In this document: piece by piece, positions 33,111 through 40,900 of the stretch
Layout: the number at the start of each line of letters is the position of its first letter
Numbering within the stretch: position 1 is the stretch's first letter
Position numbers and translations under genes: made by a program
Assembly (NCBI GenBank): GCA_964579765.1
Contig: CAZOIK010000267.1
Span: 1-61,958, forward strand
Origin: DATNBT01 sp964579765
GTDB taxonomy: Bacteria > Acidobacteriota > Vicinamibacteria > Vicinamibacterales > CAVVIG01
Length of the DNA: 61,958 nucleotides
Direction of reading: 5' to 3'
The notes under the pieces: model-generated
Databases searched by the model: none
The model's input: the letters and a program-made list of their open reading frames with translations, nothing else
Told to the model about the DNA's origin: nothing

Positions 33111-35708
33111 ATGGCGACAGCCAGTGCAGGAGAAGTCTATCGGGACATTCTGGAGTGGGGAGCCACGCTTCCTCTGTGGCAGCAAGAGCTTCTGCGTCGC
33201 GTCCTCCCCGAACGTGACCTAACCGTTGCCCAAATCGAAGAACTCGCGGCGGCTGCCGTGTCGGAAAGCGAGCAGCAGCCGTCTGCGTACGCGCCTCTTT
33301 CCCTTGCGGATCTCCCCGCTACGGCTTCAGTTCTTGACGCACGAGTACTCCTCGGCATAAGCAAGGTCCGGAGCGTCAACGCGCTGCGCTCTGATCAGCA
33401 CCTGACATTTGGACCGCAGCTGACGATCGTCTACGGCGACAACGGTTCCGGTAAATCGGGATACGCCCGGGTGCTGAAGAAGGTGTATCGCGCTCGAGTG
33501 GTTGACGACATCCTGGGCAATCTCGGCTCCGAGCAGCCTTCGCTTGACCCGTGCGCGGCGACATTCAGTACTAAAGGTGCTGATGGCGCCGCGGTTCTCG
33601 CCGAATGGCTGGACGGCAAGCCGCTCGAGAACGTCGGGCGCTTTGCTGTACTCGACACGGCCTGTGCGGGCACGTACCTCCGCGGAGGCGCCCTCGCGGT
33701 TGGTCCGTCCGGAATCGACGTCCCTCGGCGGTTCACCGAGGAACTTGACCGCGTCAAGAACCACATCGTGCGCCTGATGGCAGCGTCCGCTCCGAACAAG
33801 ACAGCACTCCAGCGTTTCGAGAATGACACTGAGGCCGGCCGGTTCGTCAAGGGCCTCTCGTCTGCCACAGCCGACGCAACCGTTGCGGCCTTCGAGACCT
33901 GGACCGAGGACGACGCGCAAAAGCTGCGTGAGTCCGAGCGTGCTATCGCCGAGGGGAAGGCGCAGGCGCCATCCGCGCGGCGTGCACAGATGAGGGCTCG
34001 GCTCAGGGCATTGGAGTCAATTCATTCGCGCTTAACCATGTGGCGCGACGCGGTCAACGACACCGCCATCGCCGCGGACCTTACAGCCGTGAAGGCTCTC
34101 GACGAAGCCGATGCAGTTCTGCGGGCGGTCCAGACGGTCGAAGATAAAGCGGTGCGAGGTGAGTTCGTGCAAGGAGCGCCATGGCTTCAGCTCCTCGCTG
34201 CCGCCGCCCAGTTCGTTAGCGCCCTGCCCGCGCACACGCAGGTAATGGCGCCGCTGTCGCTAGATGGCCGCTGCGTTTTGTGCTGGCAACCGCTCGACGA
34301 CGCAGCGCAGAAGCGCATGCAACGCTTTCAAGGGCACCTCGAAGGAACGGCCGTTAAGGCGCAGATGAGCGCGGCGGCGACAGTAACGGCGGCGATCTCA
34401 CGTGTCAACGGCATCCCCGATGCCCTGACGCCGGAGGATGAAGCTGTCCTAAACACAGCCCCTGGTGTCCTGTCGACCGTAAACGAGTCGCTGGCCGCCA
34501 TTCGTGGACGCCGGGACGCGGCTCGGACTCTCCTCAATACGCGAACGCCGCCCGTGAGCCTTCCCGCCCTAGACGACGCCGCGCTCGAATCGCTCCGGCA
34601 CGCGACCGACGCCGTGAAGACCGACCTCGCGGCGTTGCCAGCGACCGACGCTGATGCGCAGGGTCAACTGCAGGCGCTTGAGCGGATAGTGCTCGAACTG
34701 ACGACCCGGCGGTCGGTGGCTGAGTCGATCGCTTCCGTGCGCACCTTCATCGCGATGACACGGGAGCGTCAGCGGCTTGCCCAGGCGGAGCGTGCCATAA
34801 ACACGCGGGCCGCCTCCGTGAAGGCGTCGGACCTGCACAAGAAGCACATGACCACGCGCTACGCGGAACTCGTCAACGACGAACTCCGTGATCTGCGGTT
34901 CAGGCGCCGTCGGCCCATCCTCGCACAGGCAACTAACAAGGGCACCGTGCAGGTGACTCCTCTGGTCAGCGCCGAACTCTCACACATTCCGGCGGAAAAG
35001 GTATTCAGTGAGGGCGAGCGCACAGCGATTGCACTCGCCTGCTTCTTGGCGGAGCTGAGCGTCGGTGATGATCCGTCGGGACTCATTTTCGATGACCCGG
35101 TTTCTTCCCTGGACCATAACGTTCGCGAGCACCTCGCTCGCAGGCTGGTCGCGGCGGCGAAGACTCGCCAAGTGATCGTCTTCACTCACGACCTGGCCTT
35201 CCTGGCGGACCTGCGCGAGCAGGCCAAGAAAATCCAAGTCGTTGAATGCGCATTCCGTACGCTGACTGCGACCGACTACGATGCCGGGTTCGTTGAGGAC
35301 GAAGAGCCGTTCGGCGCTCGCGCCGGCGCAAAGCGTATAAAAGCGCGCCGGCCGCTGCTGGCCGAGATCGAGCGCGCCGCGAAGGCAGGCGAAATGGTCG
35401 CGTTCCGGCTCAACAGTAAGGATTTCTACGAACGGCTGCGCAGCACCTGGGAACGCTTCATCGAGGAGCGTCTCTTCGCTACCGTCGTCCAGCGCCTCGA
35501 GCGGAACGTCACCGCTGGCGCGCTGTCGAAGGTGGCTTATACCCCAGAGCTCGGCGAAAAGGTTCACGAGGGTTGGCGGCGCTGCTCAAACGCCCTCGAA
35601 GCCCACGACCACGCACCGGGGGCGGGCGGGCAAAGCTATTCGGTCGAGGATATGAAGGCGGATTTCCAGTGGCTCCTCGATGTCGAAGCGGCAACCCCCA
35701 AGACCTGA
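33111..35708 (+). CDS. AAA_13-type ATPase with zinc-hook-like CxxC, candidate anticodon-nuclease-like defence effector
   Basis: 865 residues. Walker A is VYGDNGSGKSGYARVLKK at about residue 108. Long coiled-coil-rich arms meet at a CVLCW (CxxC) pair at about 388, like the zinc hook of RloC/Rad50-type ATPases. The signature VFSEGERTAIALACFLAEL is at about 632, Walker B IFDDPVSSLDH at about 662, and the H-loop VIVFTHDLAF at about 692. The C-terminal part has FYERLRSTWERFIEERLF (an R-x3-E pair) and later CSNALEAHDHAPG with a histidine. PrrC/RloC anticodon nucleases use an Arg-x3-Glu plus His triad, so a tRNA-cutting or similar toxin activity is possible but unproven. A 150-residue partner gene follows 39 bp downstream. 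Confidence 0.8.
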   Translation: MATASAGEVYRDILEWGATLPLWQQELLRRVLPERDLTVAQIEELAAAAVSESEQQPSAYAPLSLADLPATASVLDARVLLGISKVRSVNALRSDQHLTFGPQLTIVYGDNGSGKSGYARVLKKVYRARVVDDILGNLGSEQPSLDPCAATFSTKGADGAAVLAEWLDGKPLENVGRFAVLDTACAGTYLRGGALAVGPSGIDVPRRFTEELDRVKNHIVRLMAASAPNKTALQRFENDTEAGRFVKGLSSATADATVAAFETWTEDDAQKLRESERAIAEGKAQAPSARRAQMRARLRALESIHSRLTMWRDAVNDTAIAADLTAVKALDEADAVLRAVQTVEDKAVRGEFVQGAPWLQLLAAAAQFVSALPAHTQVMAPLSLDGRCVLCWQPLDDAAQKRMQRFQGHLEGTAVKAQMSAAATVTAAISRVNGIPDALTPEDEAVLNTAPGVLSTVNESLAAIRGRRDAARTLLNTRTPPVSLPALDDAALESLRHATDAVKTDLAALPATDADAQGQLQALERIVLELTTRRSVAESIASVRTFIAMTRERQRLAQAERAINTRAASVKASDLHKKHMTTRYAELVNDELRDLRFRRRRPILAQATNKGTVQVTPLVSAELSHIPAEKVFSEGERTAIALACFLAELSVGDDPSGLIFDDPVSSLDHNVREHLARRLVAAAKTRQVIVFTHDLAFLADLREQAKKIQVVECAFRTLTATDYDAGFVEDEEPFGARAGAKRIKARRPLLAEIERAAKAGEMVAFRLNSKDFYERLRSTWERFIEERLFATVVQRLERNVTAGALSKVAYTPELGEKVHEGWRRCSNALEAHDHAPGAGGQSYSVEDMKADFQWLLDVEAATPKT

Positions 35709-35747
35709 CGCGGGCAAGCGCTTGCTTCCACAGAAACGGAGTTGCTG

Positions 35748-36200
35748 ATGCCCGTTGAGATTCCGACCTTCGACGCCCCCGAAAAGTACGAGCAGTACGC
35801 GCTGAACGTGGAGGCTCGAGCGCCAGAGAAGGCGCAAGAGGCTCGGCGACTGGCAGTCAAACTCCGTGCGACACGAGACGGTGCGAAGAGCGATGTCGAA
35901 CGCGAATGCCTTGAGGCCATCTACGCATACGAGTGGACGCTGTTCAAGAAGCACGGCAAGCGGCAACGGGCGTCATACACATGGCGAATGGTGGATGAGC
36001 GCGGGATCATTCCCGCTGTTGAGCACGCCGTAACGCGACCGAAGGAGACGGCGGGTTACCGTGGTCTGGAGGCCGAGGGAATGCTCGACATGGCCTTCGA
36101 GGCGGTCGTGCTGAGGCACAAAGACGTGTTCAGCGCCGCGGCCGTGAAGAAGTCGCAGGAGCGGCTCGCCGAGTGGCGCTCCAGCGGCGGCGGGGGTTGA
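35748..36200 (+). CDS. Hypothetical protein, partner of the AAA_13 ATPase
   Basis: 150 residues, soluble, charged and mostly helical (YEQYALNVEARAPEKAQEAR, RRLAVKLRATRDGAKSDVER, YTWRMVDERGIIPAVEHAV), with no signal peptide or known motif. Ribosome site CGGAG precedes the ATG at 35748. The gap of 39 bp to the ATPase gene and shared direction suggest a two-gene unit. It could be an accessory or regulatory subunit. It ends 12 bp from the convergent DUF2971-like gene. I do not recognise the family. Confidence 0.6.
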   Translation: MPVEIPTFDAPEKYEQYALNVEARAPEKAQEARRLAVKLRATRDGAKSDVERECLEAIYAYEWTLFKKHGKRQRASYTWRMVDERGIIPAVEHAVTRPKETAGYRGLEAEGMLDMAFEAVVLRHKDVFSAAAVKKSQERLAEWRSSGGGG

Positions 36201-36212
36201 GATTGTCGCGTG

Positions 36213-36734
36213 TCACGTGAGGGTGAACGCTGAGCGGATCGGGTCCCACTCGGCGGTTACAACTGGTATTGGTCGCTCCCTTCTGCTCGCCATCTCTCTG
36301 ACGCGTTGTGCGTTCTCTTTCGTCATGTCCTCGCCCAGGATCACGCGCGTCAACAAGTCTGGGCCTACGTCAAAGGCAGGACCGCCCTGCCGCCGCGCAA
36401 GGACCAAGCGGAGTTCTTCCTCGTTGCTCCACTCTGGATATTTGTAGAAAAACCACGACGAAGATGTCGCGTTCGAGAGGTCGGTGAGATCATAGGCCGG
36501 TGGTCGTTCGTAAACGACGTCACGAACGTCTACGAACAATCCTGTCCTGGCGAATTCGAGGCAATAGCCCGTCTGCCGTGCGGCGTACCACTCCCACATT
36601 GACAGATTGTCCCAGCGTTTAGACAGGCAGTAGATATGGTGATTCTGTGTCTTCTCGTGCCAGCCTATCGTCGCCATCTCGTAAATCTTCGGCGCGCCGA
36701 TATCAGCAACTATTTCGTCCAAGTCGAACGACAT
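36213..36734 (-). CDS. DUF2971-like protein, N-terminally short
   Basis: 173 residues with the C-terminal hallmarks of DUF2971: IYCLSKRWDNLSMWEWYA, then TGYCLEFARTG, FFYKYPEWSNEEELRLVL and VGPDLLTRVILGEDM. The usual N-terminal part of this family (a YKYR...PxxFNDPxE type motif, about 60-90 residues) is missing. The start ATG overlaps the stop of the coupling-protein gene (TGATG, 36732-36736), so translation may be coupled. DUF2971 proteins are of unknown activity and often found in mobile or defence regions. Truncation by deletion is likely; whether the protein works is unclear. Confidence 0.7.
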   Translation of the reverse strand: MSFDLDEIVADIGAPKIYEMATIGWHEKTQNHHIYCLSKRWDNLSMWEWYAARQTGYCLEFARTGLFVDVRDVVYERPPAYDLTDLSNATSSSWFFYKYPEWSNEEELRLVLARRQGGPAFDVGPDLLTRVILGEDMTKENAQRVREMASRRERPIPVVTAEWDPIRSAFTLT

Positions 36735-38725
36735 CACAACGCTCCGGCCGCGACCTGGTCGAAGTACGACACCTGCGGCCCGAGGTAGTACGGTTTGAGA
36801 TAGCACCGCGTCGGCGGCAGCGGATTGAAGCCATCGTACGGCAGGACAATCGCCTGCGCGTTCTGCAGTTCGGTGAACGCCTTCGGCTGGAACACGTAGT
36901 CGAGCGACAGGCTGTACGTCTTGGCAGCACTGACGGTGGTCCGGTGCGCCGCCGGGCGGCCGGTCAGCATGCTCACGCGCGCATCCTGCCCCGCCTCGGT
37001 CAGGGCATAGCTCGGTTTGAGACGCTCCGCCTTCCCGCACAGCTCCGCGGCGATGTGCGCGCTGAAGTCGTCGGAGAGGGCCAGGAAGATCTTCGTCCGG
37101 AGTCCTTGGAGGAGCGTCCGCCACGCCTCGCCTGGCAGCGTTGACCGCAACGAGCTGAGGCTCTGGGTCGCGACGATCGGAATGCATCGCGCCTGCCGCG
37201 CCAGCGAGAAGAACTTCTCATCCCCAGAGGGCTCGTTCTCGCCCGTCGTCGCGAACGCCTGATACTCGTCGCAGACAAAGAAGACCGGGCGCCGGCTGGC
37301 CTCGCTCTGATCGAGCTTTTGGATCCGATTGAGCACCGCGCGCTGAAAGTCCTGCTTCAGCATCGTACCCAGCGCGCGGGCCAGGCCGGGATTCATGGCG
37401 ATCGGAAAATTGAGCGCGATGACCTTGCCCTGTTCGATCAGGTCGGCGATCGGCGGCAGCGACACGCCGTGCCGGCCGTCGTGATTCGCCGTGGCGTCGT
37501 ACGTGTCTTTCGGGGGGCAGAACGTGTGCTTCACGCGTGGGTTGTCGTCGAACAGCGAGAGAAACACGCTGATGCCCTCGACGATGGACGTGCGGAGCTT
37601 CGGCTCCATGCGCATCCAGTCGTCCTCGAACCAGCGCTTCACGGCCTCGAACTGGGCGGTCTTCTCGCGGTCGCGGGCATCAAGGTGCCCGCCCTCCACA
37701 TGGTACGGAATGGTGGCCTCTCTGAGGGACTCCTCGACGTCCCGATCCCAGTGCGTCCACGTGTGCAGCGTATCGTTCGTGACGTGCCAGTCCCAGGCCT
37801 TCAGTACATCGCTGAGCAGGTGCTCCCGTTTGTCCACGACAATGCGCCGGTTGTGCGCGGTGAAGCGCCGCTCCCCGTCCGCGATCTTCGCGCGCAGCTT
37901 GTCCGGGTTGATGACGTGCTCGTACACTTGGAACAAGGTGACGTAGTCGTCGAGCACCTGGTGCAGCAGGATCACGAACGTGACAAGATTCGTGCTCGCC
38001 TGCTGCCAGAACGGTTCCTTGCCGCGGCCAAAGAGATTCGTCATCAACATGGCAATGCCGTACGCCAGGGCGTAGGCATCGAGGTCATTGTGCAGCGGGT
38101 TGTACCGGTACGGGGAGGTAAGGCTAACCTCGATGTAGTCGTCGCCGCGGCCGTACCGCTCGAGCAGCTGCCGGACGTGCGCGCAGAAGTCGCCTTTCAC
38201 TTCGAGCACCAGGCCACCGATCTTCCGCGCAGGCTCGCTCGCGCGATAGCCCACCAGCTGCTCGACATAGGGATACATGCACGCCGAGGTCTTGCCCGTG
38301 CCGATGGCGCCCACGATGATCGTGCCCGTGTAGAGCCCGCGCTCAGGGATCGCCAGCCACCGCGGCTCCGCCGCGGGCAGCGGCGAGATCTGACGGTGCT
38401 GTTCGCCGAGGATCACAAAGAGCGCGTCTCGATCCTGGGGCCGCGGATACGGCGGGAGCGCCGCCTTGGGCACGCGACGATCCGTGCGGGCCACGAAGAT
38501 GTACACGAACGCGCTCACCATCGTGAGTAGCAAGAACGGCGTGCTGAACCACAGGGTCGCGTAGGCGTACACGAACCCGGCGTACACCGTCGGCTGGCTC
38601 GCGTGGATCAACCCGAGGAGCGGCTGCTCGGTGGGGAACGGCCACGCCTGCAGCCCGGCGACGCCAATGACCTCGGCCAGCGCGAGGCTGATGACGAACC
38701 GGTACTCGATCAGGACGCGTGCCAT
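36734..38725 (-). CDS. VirD4/TraD-type coupling protein (conjugative DNA-transfer ATPase)
   Basis: 663 residues. N-terminal membrane segments are at about 12-30 and 48-77 (FVYAYATLWFSTPFLLLTMV). Walker A is IIVGAIGTGKTSACMYPYVE at about 137, NPL-containing TSPYRYNPLHND follows, and Walker B is RRPVFFVCDEYQAFAT at about 480. A sensor-like VATQSLSSLRSTLPG and the TraG/TraD C-terminal TraM-recognition region (about 525-640) complete it. Such ATPases bring relaxase-bound DNA to a type IV secretion channel. No other secretion gene is in the window, so it is an orphan. It is preceded by a small gene (7-bp gap) and a broken mobilisation-like gene, forming a remnant transfer module. Confidence 0.85.
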   Translation of the reverse strand: MARVLIEYRFVISLALAEVIGVAGLQAWPFPTEQPLLGLIHASQPTVYAGFVYAYATLWFSTPFLLLTMVSAFVYIFVARTDRRVPKAALPPYPRPQDRDALFVILGEQHRQISPLPAAEPRWLAIPERGLYTGTIIVGAIGTGKTSACMYPYVEQLVGYRASEPARKIGGLVLEVKGDFCAHVRQLLERYGRGDDYIEVSLTSPYRYNPLHNDLDAYALAYGIAMLMTNLFGRGKEPFWQQASTNLVTFVILLHQVLDDYVTLFQVYEHVINPDKLRAKIADGERRFTAHNRRIVVDKREHLLSDVLKAWDWHVTNDTLHTWTHWDRDVEESLREATIPYHVEGGHLDARDREKTAQFEAVKRWFEDDWMRMEPKLRTSIVEGISVFLSLFDDNPRVKHTFCPPKDTYDATANHDGRHGVSLPPIADLIEQGKVIALNFPIAMNPGLARALGTMLKQDFQRAVLNRIQKLDQSEASRRPVFFVCDEYQAFATTGENEPSGDEKFFSLARQARCIPIVATQSLSSLRSTLPGEAWRTLLQGLRTKIFLALSDDFSAHIAAELCGKAERLKPSYALTEAGQDARVSMLTGRPAAHRTTVSAAKTYSLSLDYVFQPKAFTELQNAQAIVLPYDGFNPLPPTRCYLKPYYLGPQVSYFDQVAAGAL

Positions 38726-38732
38726 GGGCGCA

Positions 38733-39002
38733 CTACCGCCGGCTCTCGCTCGAGACCGCAGCCGTGGAGGTGGCGTCGCGCCGAGGCGACTTCAGCGCGG
38801 GTTCGTCCGGATGCTCGGCGCGCCACGCGAGGAACTCGCGATCCTTCGCGATCGTGGAGTCGATCAGTTGATTGAGGACGTAATCCGGCGTGTCGCCGAT
38901 GAAGCGCGCATAGAGCATGAGCGCATCACGATCGGGCTCCTGCAGACGAGAAATGTGGCGCACCGATTTGACGCGGTTCGTGCGCGGTTTGATCAGCGGC
39001 AT
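38733..39002 (-). CDS. Small protein of transfer module, possibly DNA-binding
   Basis: 89 residues with ribosome site GGAGAG upstream of the ATG at 39002. A basic N-terminus (MPLIKPRTNRVKSVRHISRL) precedes a helical core (DRDALMLYARFIGDTPDYVL, NQLIDSTIAKDREFLAWRAE), followed by a polar tail. The layout resembles ribbon-helix-helix accessory proteins next to mobilisation genes, but I cannot confirm the fold. It lies immediately upstream of the coupling-protein gene and downstream of a 70-bp hairpin. Confidence 0.6.
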   Translation of the reverse strand: MPLIKPRTNRVKSVRHISRLQEPDRDALMLYARFIGDTPDYVLNQLIDSTIAKDREFLAWRAEHPDEPALKSPRRDATSTAAVSSESRR

Positions 39003-39044
39003 GGGTTCTCTCCTGTCGTCATCTGTGTCTCCTTCGTGCTGTGC

Positions 39045-39114
39045 AGCCGGGCGAGGGGGAAGCCACTCCCACGATGGGGGTGGGGGTCGCTCCCCCCTCG
39101 CTTCTGACCCGGCT
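39045..39114. repeat. Long imperfect hairpin within transfer module
   Basis: Outer arms AGCCGGG (39045) and CCCGGCT (39108) match perfectly; inner arms CGAGGGGG and CCCCCCTCG, and CCACTCCC with GGGGGTGG, extend the stem. It lies between the broken mobilisation-like gene (stop at 39143) and the small gene start at 39002. It may be a terminator or attenuator, or part of an origin-of-transfer-like site. Confidence 0.55.
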
Positions 39115-39142
39115 GCGGGACGAGTGTGACGCTGGCCCCGGC

Positions 39143-39795
39143 TCATGCTACCCCGGGCAACGAGCCGAATTGCTCGTAGGCGAACGGCAACGTCTCCAAC
39201 AGGAGCGTGCTGGTCGAGTCGCCCGTGGGCGACGCGGGGGTCGCCGCGCCGATGCGACCGGTCCGGCACCACTCCGTGTACAGCGCCTGGTGCGCCGGCG
39301 AGTCGAAGCGCTGCCGCAGTTCGCGGTAGCGGCGCAGGTCGACCGGAGACCTGCCCGAGGTCGCCTCGGTCGACGTGCTGCGTCGCTCGAAGTACCACTG
39401 GAGGTCGCGTGCCCTGCTCGGAGCGTCGACGCCACGGACGCGAGGAACCGGTCAAGCACCGCCGGGCCACCGCCGGCGCGACGCTGACGGCGACGATCGT
39501 CCACGTCGGCACGCACCGGAGCAGCGTCGCGTGATCGTGCAGAAACGCCGTGAAGGGATCGGGACTGCCCGTCGGTCGCCAGGTAGACGAAATGCGGCGT
39601 CGGCCGATCCAGCGGCAGAAAGATCGGGAGCTTGTGGACGAAGTGGCGGGCGGTGCTGTCACCGCCATCGGCGGACGCGAACGTCCGCGTCGGCAGCACG
39701 TGCGGCGACACGCTGCACTGCGCGACGAAGAGTTGGACCTTGTCGTGCTCGGTGGCGACCCTGCTTGGCAGCCTACCGTGAGGAGAGCCGACGGC
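39143..39795 (-). pseudogene. Broken mobilisation/replication-relaxation-like gene
   Basis: Coding-quality protein sequence persists but jumps between frames. One frame gives VATEHDKVQLFVAQCSVS and FVHKLPIFLPLDRPTPHFVY; another (from about 39568 down) gives DPFTAFLHDHATLLRCVPTW; then AVLDRFLASVAST (near 39465). The last frame (from about 39425) gives RARDLQWYFERRSTSTEATS through LLLETLPFAYEQFGSLPGVA and a stop at 39143. At least three frameshifts are needed. The 5' end is cut off against the MBL gene at 39805. The position before a small gene and a coupling protein suggests a replication-relaxation or relaxase-like protein; the family call is tentative. Confidence 0.5.
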
Positions 39796-39804
39796 TCGAC
39801 GCGA

Positions 39805-40758
39805 TCAACGCACGTAGTGGCCCGAGCGGTAGATTTCGTCGTAGACGAGCGAGACGTTCTCCTGCGCCTTCGAGAGCACGATCGCGTAGCCCGGATACTT
39901 CGCCGTGAGCATCTTCGTGATCTCAGCCGCCACATCGTCCGCCTTCCTGCGCGCTCGAAGGCCTTCCTGCGCGGCCATCACGAAATCGTGGTTCATGCGG
40001 ACGAACTCCTCCAGGTCGGCCCAGGACATCAGCGAGGTGCTATGGCCGGTGATCACCGTGTCGACGCCTTTGATGGTCGCGACGGCCTGCTCCAGCGTAT
40101 GCAAATGTCCGAGAATCGTGCCGCCGTCCGTCGTCATGATGTTCGGGAGCGTCTTGCGCGCGAAGAGATCGGCAAAGTGCGCCGTCCTCGCGGCGGGAAA
40201 CACGACAATCGCGTCACCGCTCGTGTGCGCCGGCCCGAAGTTGTAGAGCTCGACGCGATCCTTGCCGTCGCCGAGCCGCATGCGATCGGTGAAGGTCGTC
40301 TTCGGCAGATAGCGCGTCTTTTCGCCAGACAGGAAGCCGCAGTTGGCGATCGGCTCGCAGACGTCCTTCGACAGGTTCGCGCGCGTGTTCTCCTGCACGA
40401 TGAACCGGACGCCGGCGGAGAATTCCTGATTGCTGCCGGTGTGATCGCGGTGCGTGTGCGTGTTGATGATCGTCGTGACCGGTTTGTCGGTCACAGTTCC
40501 GATCAGTCGCTGGATCTCCGCCCCCCACCCAGGATTCTTCGTGTCGACGAGTACGACGCCATCGCCCGTCACGAAGACGGCAAGATTGCTCGCGCCTGCG
40601 GCGCCGGTCCCCTCGGTGATCCAGTACAGGTTGTCACGCACGCGCTCGATCCGCGCGATCTTTGGCCGTTCCGCGCCTCCGCGTCCCTGCCCGGCCGGAC
40701 GGACGGACAGCACGCCGGCGACGGCGATCACCGCACCCACCACGACTCGTTTGTTCAT
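39805..40758 (-). CDS. Secreted MBL-fold hydrolase
   Basis: 317 residues with a signal peptide (MNKRVVVGAVIAVAGVLSVR). The metal motif INTHTHRDHTGSN is at about residue 93; later ligands are plausible at GPAHTSGD (about 180) and ITGHSTSL (about 233). Typical class-B MBL length. Two Cys (KDVCEPIANCGF) could form a disulfide. The ATG at 40758 starts the leader. It shares a 142-bp divergent promoter region, with the palindromic motif at 40841, with the PQQ dehydrogenase at 40901. Its stop marks the right edge of the broken transfer module. Substrate unknown. Confidence 0.85.
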   Translation of the reverse strand: MNKRVVVGAVIAVAGVLSVRPAGQGRGGAERPKIARIERVRDNLYWITEGTGAAGASNLAVFVTGDGVVLVDTKNPGWGAEIQRLIGTVTDKPVTTIINTHTHRDHTGSNQEFSAGVRFIVQENTRANLSKDVCEPIANCGFLSGEKTRYLPKTTFTDRMRLGDGKDRVELYNFGPAHTSGDAIVVFPAARTAHFADLFARKTLPNIMTTDGGTILGHLHTLEQAVATIKGVDTVITGHSTSLMSWADLEEFVRMNHDFVMAAQEGLRARRKADDVAAEITKMLTAKYPGYAIVLSKAQENVSLVYDEIYRSGHYVR

Positions 40759-40840
40759 GCGTGCCTCCGCATTGTCCGGAGCCACCGATTCTAAGACAGA
40801 CGTTCGCAATCTGGGCTGCGGCGATCGTAATCGTCGAAGA

Positions 40841-40858
40841 ATACTCAAAATTGGGTAT
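40841..40858. promoter_or_regulatory. Shared palindromic operator-like motif, copy 1
   Basis: ATACTCAAAATTGGGTAT, an imperfect inverted repeat (half-sites ATACTCAAA and ATACCCAAT), in the divergent region between genes starting at 40758 and 40901. It is 42 bases upstream of the PQQ dehydrogenase ATG. Copies at 53584 and 61141 share the left half ATACTCAA. Confidence 0.6.
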
Positions 40859-40900
40859 GCGGCCTCGATGGTTGTCGGTTAGATAATTCGCGCCATCCCT

